Source of the DNA: Antennarius striatus
Taxonomy: Eukaryota; Chordata; Actinopteri; Lophiiformes; Antennariidae
Assembly: GCF_040054535.1 (NCBI RefSeq)
Contig: NC_090783.1
Coordinates: forward strand, 6,964,001-7,028,000
Direction of reading: 5' to 3'
DNA: 64,000 nucleotides
Part shown: positions 58,224 through 64,000 of the stretch, one piece after another
Position numbering within the stretch: the stretch's first letter is position 1
How the letters are laid out: every line of letters starts with the position of its first letter
Program-made: the position numbers and the translations under genes
Notes under the pieces: generated by a model
The model's input: the letters and a program-made list of their open reading frames with translations, nothing else
Told to the model about the DNA's origin: nothing
The model's database searches: none

Positions 58224-59184
58224 CAGTGATACCTCTACTTACGAGTGTCTCTACTTAGGAAATTTTCTACTTACAAAATTTCTCAGCAGGACAATATTAC
58301 CTCTACTTACGAAAGAAATTTCGACTTACGTAATGTAAAAACACCGTATCGGCTGATACTCGAATAAAAACACAGTATCGGCGAATCTCCTACAGGTTCC
58401 TGAATGCAACATTCTCATAGCTGCTCTGCCATTGGCTATTACGTATCTTCCTGGCATCCCATTGGCTAAGAGGGATGCCACTCCACCTCTGTGTGGAGCT
58501 AGAACGTGCTTATGGAGTGTCTCGGCATTCGGCACTCGACCCATGAGGTAATCTGATAGTTTTGCGCAAATATAATAACTTTTTGAGTACGTATTTGCAA
58601 TGGACCCCAAGAAAGTGACAGAGAAAAGAGGAAAAGAAAAGACGAAGTAAAGAGTTTTTTTGTCCATACAAAGCAAGAGATAATAGAAGAGCATGAAAAA
58701 GGGATGCGTTTGGTTGATCTCGCCAAAGAATATGGCCATAATGCATCTACAATCACCACATTATTAAAACAAAAGGAAGTTTAAGGAGTTTAAGGCATCG
58801 CGTGGGTGGTTGGAGGAGTTCTAAAGGAGGATGGAATTCACTCTTTTGTTCGGCATCGTGAGATAGGAGCGCATAAACCAAAGGGCAAAAAACAATGGGG
58901 ACAGCAATTAAAAGGTAAAATGACCATCAGTATTATCCTTTACTCTATTCTTTGTTTTTTACATTATGCACAACTAGTATTTATTGTGTAATAATCTAAT
59001 CATAACATGTATTTGTTACATGTTTTGATGCATTTTTATGCTTTATAAAACATTTATGTCTGAATTTTTGTGGCCTTGGAACAGATTAGGGCATTTACAT
59101 GGAAAACGTGTCTCCACTTACGTAATTTTCTACTTACGTAATTTCTTCCGGAACCAATTAATTTTGGAAGTAGAGGTACCACTG
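58224..59184 (+). mobile_element. Tigger-like (pogo) DNA transposon, internally deleted
   Basis: Terminal inverted repeats begin CAGTGATACCTCTACTT (58224) and, on the other strand, CAGTGGTACCTCTACTT (ending 59184). The element is flanked by TA on both sides, the target duplication of the Tc1/mariner-pogo group, and is 961 bp long. Inside, from 58600, MDPKKVTEKRG and KQEIIEEHEKGMRLVDLAKE then YGHNASTITTLLKQKE are the N-terminal helix-turn-helix of Tigger/CENP-B-type transposases. KASRGWLEEF and HSFVRHREI are bits of the second DNA-binding domain. The frames are broken and the catalytic DDE domain is missing, so the copy is non-autonomous. CTACTTACG-type subterminal repeats occur near both ends. 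Confidence 0.9.
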
Positions 59185-60920
59185 TATATGGTTTTCTCTT
59201 TACAATGTTAAAACACCAATCCATTTAAAGCCAGACCTTCTGATTTAAACTGAATTAAATGCCACCTCGGAGAGTGAAATGTAATTACATGTGGATCCTA
59301 AATTCTAAAGTTTTTTTTTTTAAAGTAGGAGTTCAACAACACACAAGTCAAAATCTGAAGATGAACAAGCAGAACCGTCCTAAAAGTTATGAAGAACAAA
59401 CATCCGACAGAGAAAATGAGATTCCATGCAAACACCAAGCTGTAGTCAGAGTCAAAATAAATACAATCTGTAAAAGAAAAAAATCAATACACCTCCTTGT
59501 GTGGTAGACTGGTTGAACATGGAGATTTTAGACTTTACAATATCTGTGTCTGAGGACAGAGAAAACCACACTACTGGCTGATGCGGATAAATCATACCCT
59601 GAAAAGAGTCAAATAAAAGCCTAAAAACATTTTAAAAGTTCAAAAACTAATTATGACATCTTTAGGCCCAGACAAATACAGTGTGAAATATGGTTGGATT
59701 CTGTCCAGCCATGTTTGAAGAGATATGGACAGAATATTCTCATTTATGCATGGATGTAACTAAGGATGTATAAGAGTAAACGTATGGATGGGGACATAAA
59801 AATGGACTTTACTGGAATCAGAAAGGAAAGGGTAAGAACGTCAGTGGTTTTAAATGTAAACTTCAGGTTGAGGATAGTTGTGTCAAAAATCTTTTTTAAA
59901 AGTACTTCTTCCTTTCATAGTATTAAAATAAATTTTTCTTTTCAGGATGGCTACACTGCGCATCTTTGTACAAATTCACATCCTAGCTTCTGCATAAGTC
60001 CTCATCAGTCTAGCCAATTCAGCTTCTCAGAAACCTGACCGTTGACTTCAGGGTTGCCATGGGGGCGCTCAGGTTAGACTCCACATTCTGTGTAGAGATG
60101 GAGTTTCTTTTAGGGGGGAAATCCTTCATCTTTTTAGGTACACATCCTGTGGTACATCCGGAAGTGTCCAGTCAGACCAGCACACTCCATTCTGAAGAGG
60201 AAAAGCCTGTTTCACCACGACCTACACTAAATATGTTAGTTAGCTGTAAGACCATGTTAGACAAGATGGGATGGGGTTGAAATTACTCTTACAGAAGGTC
60301 ATCCAGAGCTTAGAGGTAACGTTCTGGTCCCTAGTTTGCTACAGGGGTGTACAACCCGGGAAGAGACCATTTCTGTTCTTGGCACAGGAGAAAAAAGATT
60401 CCCCACCATGACAGCACTAATTGGGCCAATGCTGACAAAAGATTTGGGGAACAACTGCTCTTTGTTTTTTAACGCAACAAGCCTTGGGTTAAGGCAGCAC
60501 TAAGAAAGAGAGGGAGGTGGAACTACCACCATAGAGGTAATAATTGACTTATCACCTACTTCTATTATTAACACTGAGCTCATGATACAGAACCTTTGCC
60601 AACTGGGGCAAAGTCATGTATTAAAAAAAATACATTGGGCACGTGACCATTTTTCTATAAAATGGTAAATCTGACGAGACTGAAGAAGATAATATATTAT
60701 TAACACAATGGAGAACAGCGAGATTCATTAAAGCTGTTGAGTCTGAGCATTGATTCACCAAATTTGTATTCAAATGATTAAAAACTATCCTTAAATCCCC
60801 CCAAAAAAACAAAGTTGTACAGGTGTTACCAGTAACAATAACAGACCAACAATGGTTTGCTTGACCTCACCAGGACAAATTTAACAAAGTTCAAGTCTCA
60901 TTCAAAGCACTAACTGCTAA
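59185..60920. other. 5' flank of acsl1, nothing recognised
   Basis: No coding exon, RNA gene or classified repeat. Open frames at 59259-59507, 59766-60038 and 60059-60280 (+) have no splice context or family resemblance. Confidence 0.4.
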
Positions 60921-60934
60921 AAGTCCATACTCAC

Positions 60935-61075
60935 AATCCAAACGTTTGTCGGTGAGGAAAGACAAAGGCTGTCCAGAGAGGCAGAGTTTATGTGGAAGAG
61001 CTTTGGCTGCAGCAGTTGCTATGAGAAGGACGCACACTAACCTCTAATAGACCTCAGAGGTCGTGTCACAACTAT
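60935..61075 (-). other. Candidate first non-coding exon and promoter of acsl1
   Basis: On the minus strand GGATT|GTGAGT near 60935 is a plausible donor. It follows a moderately GC-rich patch (60960-61130) with a CCGACAAACG segment and a CACGTGT E-box (about 61109-61115). acsl1 must have a 5' UTR exon because its start codon lies just inside an exon. Nothing but the splice signal ties this one to the gene. Confidence 0.3.
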
Positions 61076-61139
61076 GAATAGCAGAGACACGCCCCCTTCA
61101 AACACAGACACGTGTGAGACGTTGCTAGCGTACGCCAGC

Positions 61140-63080
61140 CTCAAAATCAAAAGTTCCATTCATTTTCAGGCACGTCCATCGTGATGAGAATGGGGCACTG
61201 GTGCACAAACATACATGTGAATGATCACAGGACATCAACTGAGCATTCGCTACAGTGATGCAAGAATTTTTCCAGCCATGTTTATTTAATACTGATAAGG
61301 CCACGTTTTAGGCCTTATCTGGACACAGCGTGCATTTGGGTGTTGCTGAGCATTCAAGGGAAAGGATTACACATCGATCAATGGAAGGCGTTTGGATTTC
61401 AGATAACATAAATGTGGACAACTCCTGTTATTTCTTATTGATATCCCAACATTGACAGAGCAAATGAATCCATTAGCAATTAGAATGAATGCCAACTCTA
61501 CGACATACAGTTCAAACAAACTGAACCAGCATTTCAAATGTGAGTGATTTTAGAGGATAACTGGCATTAATCATAAAATGAAGCACCAAAATACTGCACA
61601 GAAGGACTGGATGCCTTCCGGTCCAAGGCTTTCTAGAGCATTACTTAGACATTTTGTGGGCGTCAGAAAACTGCAGCAACACAAAGAAAAAAAAATTATG
61701 TGGGAACATTTAGGTCATTAGAAGATCACGTTTCATTCTCCTCTTGAAACAGAAGGAAGAAGACGTGTTAGTGAAAAACAGGCGTTTCGTGAAACGAAAG
61801 GTGAGATTGGAGAGAAGACTTAGGCCTGAGGAAACCTGGACTCATCACGGAGGCAGAGATGCTAACTTGAGATTATGGTGTGTAGAATGTGTACGAATCC
61901 AATCATATTTGTTTAGGATTGTCATACATTTTATTTTGTTTGGGCTTTTTAGCTGTATTCTGTTTTTATTGATGTTTTACATGTTTTGCATCCTAACTTT
62001 TTGGGAGTCAGGTCTGTAAATTCTTTGAGTGTCCATGCAATTACATTACAAGACAGTGTCAGTAGGTCTAAACACAGTAGGACAGTTTTGCTGATATTAG
62101 CTGGACTTTGATCAAGTAATAATGTCAAAGTAATTTCAGTATTCCTTTAATTTGGTCAATTAAATACCTGACGTTAATGCCACACCAATTTTTAATCTTC
62201 AGAACGAGGTTCACTGACACTGTCAATGTGATTTCAAATTAGTCACCGTAATATTTTTACTTAAAACAGAACTTTGACGTAATAATAATTATTTTGCATG
62301 ACTCACTTATTTTATTTAAATAATCAAATGTCTATGAAATATTGTATAAAATGTGAGACATGTCTTCAGGAGAATTCTGTAGGTTCAATTTTTTGTTATA
62401 CGAGAAGAAATGCAAAAAATTCTAACATTTGAGAAGCGAGACATTAAGAATAAATAAAAATTTCAATCAACATTTTCGTTGGGAAATTATTTTAAACACA
62501 TATTTTAGTTGTAAAACATTTTACATGGTTCTGATCTATCCGGATTATTGTAACAAATCAAATGAAAAACTATTACATTAGCTGATCATGTTTACTTTGA
62601 GTTTTTACAAATGTAATCATTGCTGCGATCAAACGGCCAGCGGCAACAAAACGCCACAGTAGACCTGCTTGGCTGAGAGATGTTCAAGGAAAAAGGGAAA
62701 AGGGCAATGTCTCTACCACTTCCTCTACTCTCCATACTTGGCCTGGGAAGATGACAAGCCAATGGCAGAGCTGGCTGGCCAGTCACCCCACACCCTGACA
62801 GAAAGAGGTGGGGGAGGGGGGGCAACAGGTTTATCTGACACACAACAGAACACTCAGGTTTGTTAGCAGCAACTAACAGCCACGTCAGTAAGGTGAAGAC
62901 AAACGCATAACAAAAAGCAGTGCGATCCTGAGATCCAGCCTGTGAGTTCAGTTCAAATTTAAGCTCATTATTACCACCTTATTGCCGGGGGATTCAAACA
63001 CAGAGGGGAAGCAAATGTTGCTTTATCTCATTCTGATCAGATAACTAGCTGAGGATCAATTTGTTTTCCTTCAGTGTTTC
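61140..63080. other. Intergenic stretch, nothing recognised
   Basis: AT-rich DNA with no recognised exon, RNA gene or classified element. A small G-rich patch lies at 62808-62823. Confidence 0.4.
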
Positions 63081-63081
63081 C

Positions 63082-63645
63082 CTAGTTTTTCAAGGTCACG
63101 GTTGTGATCTAATTTTCATCCCCTTGCCTCCCTGAATAAAACTGCTTTTGTTTCGTCTTTCTATCCTATCCGGTTCCAGAGATACGTGAAAAAAAATGTC
63201 AGGATAGACAAGGCAGACAGAGACTGCAACATTCCAAATGCAGGTCAAGGTACCCTGAAAGTAGTCCCTGTCAAGTGCATAGCTTTGACCTTTCAGCTTT
63301 AATCTATGGTCAAAACTAGTGCATAGATAGATCAAAGCTCTATCTTTGGTCTACGACCTTACACTGGCGTTCATCCTTGTTTTTCTATCCTATTTGGTTC
63401 CTGTGTGTACAAAAGTTGAAATCTGACCGTGACCTACTTGTCTCAAGGTCATGGCCATCATCTCATTTTCATCCCCTTTGCCGCCAGAGTAATGCACTTT
63501 TTGTTTCATCTTTCTATCTGCAACGGATGCGAAGATATTTGGTGGACGTACTAACGGACGAACAGACGAACACATGCGCACTGACAATTACAATACATCA
63601 CTGCCATGAGGCGGGATGTAAAAAGGTGTGCTCTAACGTGTGATG
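63082..63645 (+). repeat. Unclassified dispersed repeat with ~150-bp internal units (copy 2)
   Basis: At least two clear units and one decayed unit are seen. The first (63082-63200) has TTTTCAAGGTCACGGTTGTG, then TTTTCATCCCCTTGCC and TTTGTTTCGTCTTTCTATCC. The third (63437-63545) has TCAAGGTCATGGCCATCATC, then TCATTTTCATCCCCTTTGCC and TTTGTTTCATCTTTCTATC. Between them (63240-63430) is a decayed unit with GTTTTTCTATCCTATTTGGTTCC. The right end has GGACGTACTAACGGACGAAC, then AGACGAACACATGCGC, as in many fish repeats of this sort. It is the reverse-complement counterpart of 40866-41165. Confidence 0.7.
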
Positions 63646-64000
63646 CATTCATTAGCCTGTCCAGGTTACTCACAAAGAAACGTAGACGGTTCTGTTTGTG
63701 TAAATGCAGCAGTCGGATCTTGACATTTTCACCTTGATAAAGGTGAAGGTTTGTTATGTAGCTCCCATTTCTGTCCTTTCCACTATGGTGGTGACATCGA
63801 CGTTCCATTCAGTGTCCAGTGAATGATCAGTGGTGTAAGATTCACATCAGAAGGTTCAGACAACCACCCCTATCCACACCCCACTGCAGCCTAAAAGTCA
63901 AACTTCTTCATATTTATAAAAACCTAAAGATAAAAAGGTGTTACAAATTAACTATTGATCCTGTCCTAAAAATACAAGATATTAACATCTGAAATTAATG

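Overview
This window is vertebrate nuclear DNA, almost certainly from a ray-finned (teleost) fish. Genes are split into many short exons with GT/AG (a few GC/AG) introns. Protein matches are to vertebrate families. The repeats are typical of fish: tRNA-derived SINEs, L2/Maui-type, Rex1-type and RTE-type LINE fragments, a Tigger-like DNA transposon, and long (AC)n and (ATCT)n arrays. No prokaryotic operon, CRISPR array or intact virus-like element was seen. All gene models were built by hand from splice sites and reading-frame continuity, and gene names come from remembered protein families, not a search.

Layout, left to right: the last two coding exons of rnf24 (+) with a long 3' UTR; a small CD24-like GPI/mucin-type gene (-) with its own TATA box; ccdc86 (-) and a lysosomal beta-galactosidase gene, glb1-like (+), head to head across a compact shared promoter; cldnd1 (+); acy3 (-), convergent with cldnd1; a gene-poor, repeat-rich stretch (27.2-32.5 kb); a tachykinin receptor 3-like gene (+) with an L2 LINE in intron 2; a block of SINE, RTE LINE and an unclassified dispersed repeat (38.7-41.2 kb); an ecto-ADP-ribosyltransferase-like gene (-) whose catalytic residues look lost; primpol (+) and acsl1 (-), tail to tail; and an upstream flank of acsl1 holding a Tigger-like element and another copy of the dispersed repeat.

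The genes do not form one pathway. They are housekeeping or signalling genes: RING E3 ligase, nucleolar protein, lysosomal hydrolase, claudin-like membrane protein, deacylase, GPCR, DNA primase-polymerase, acyl-CoA synthetase. The primpol-acsl1 neighbourhood matches the PRIMPOL-ACSL1 neighbourhood known on human 4q35. I found no convincing new molecular system. The points most worth a second look are: (1) a duplicated 78-nt 'gate' exon pair in acsl1, separated by only 57 bp; (2) the ART-like gene that looks like a pseudoenzyme; (3) two SINEs, each sharing its 3' tail with a different LINE present in the same window; (4) two required GC-AG introns in glb1; (5) CLEAR/E-box motifs in the glb1/ccdc86 and primpol promoters; (6) three near-perfect hairpins; (7) a dispersed repeat with an internal unit of about 150 bp, present in opposite orientation at two places.
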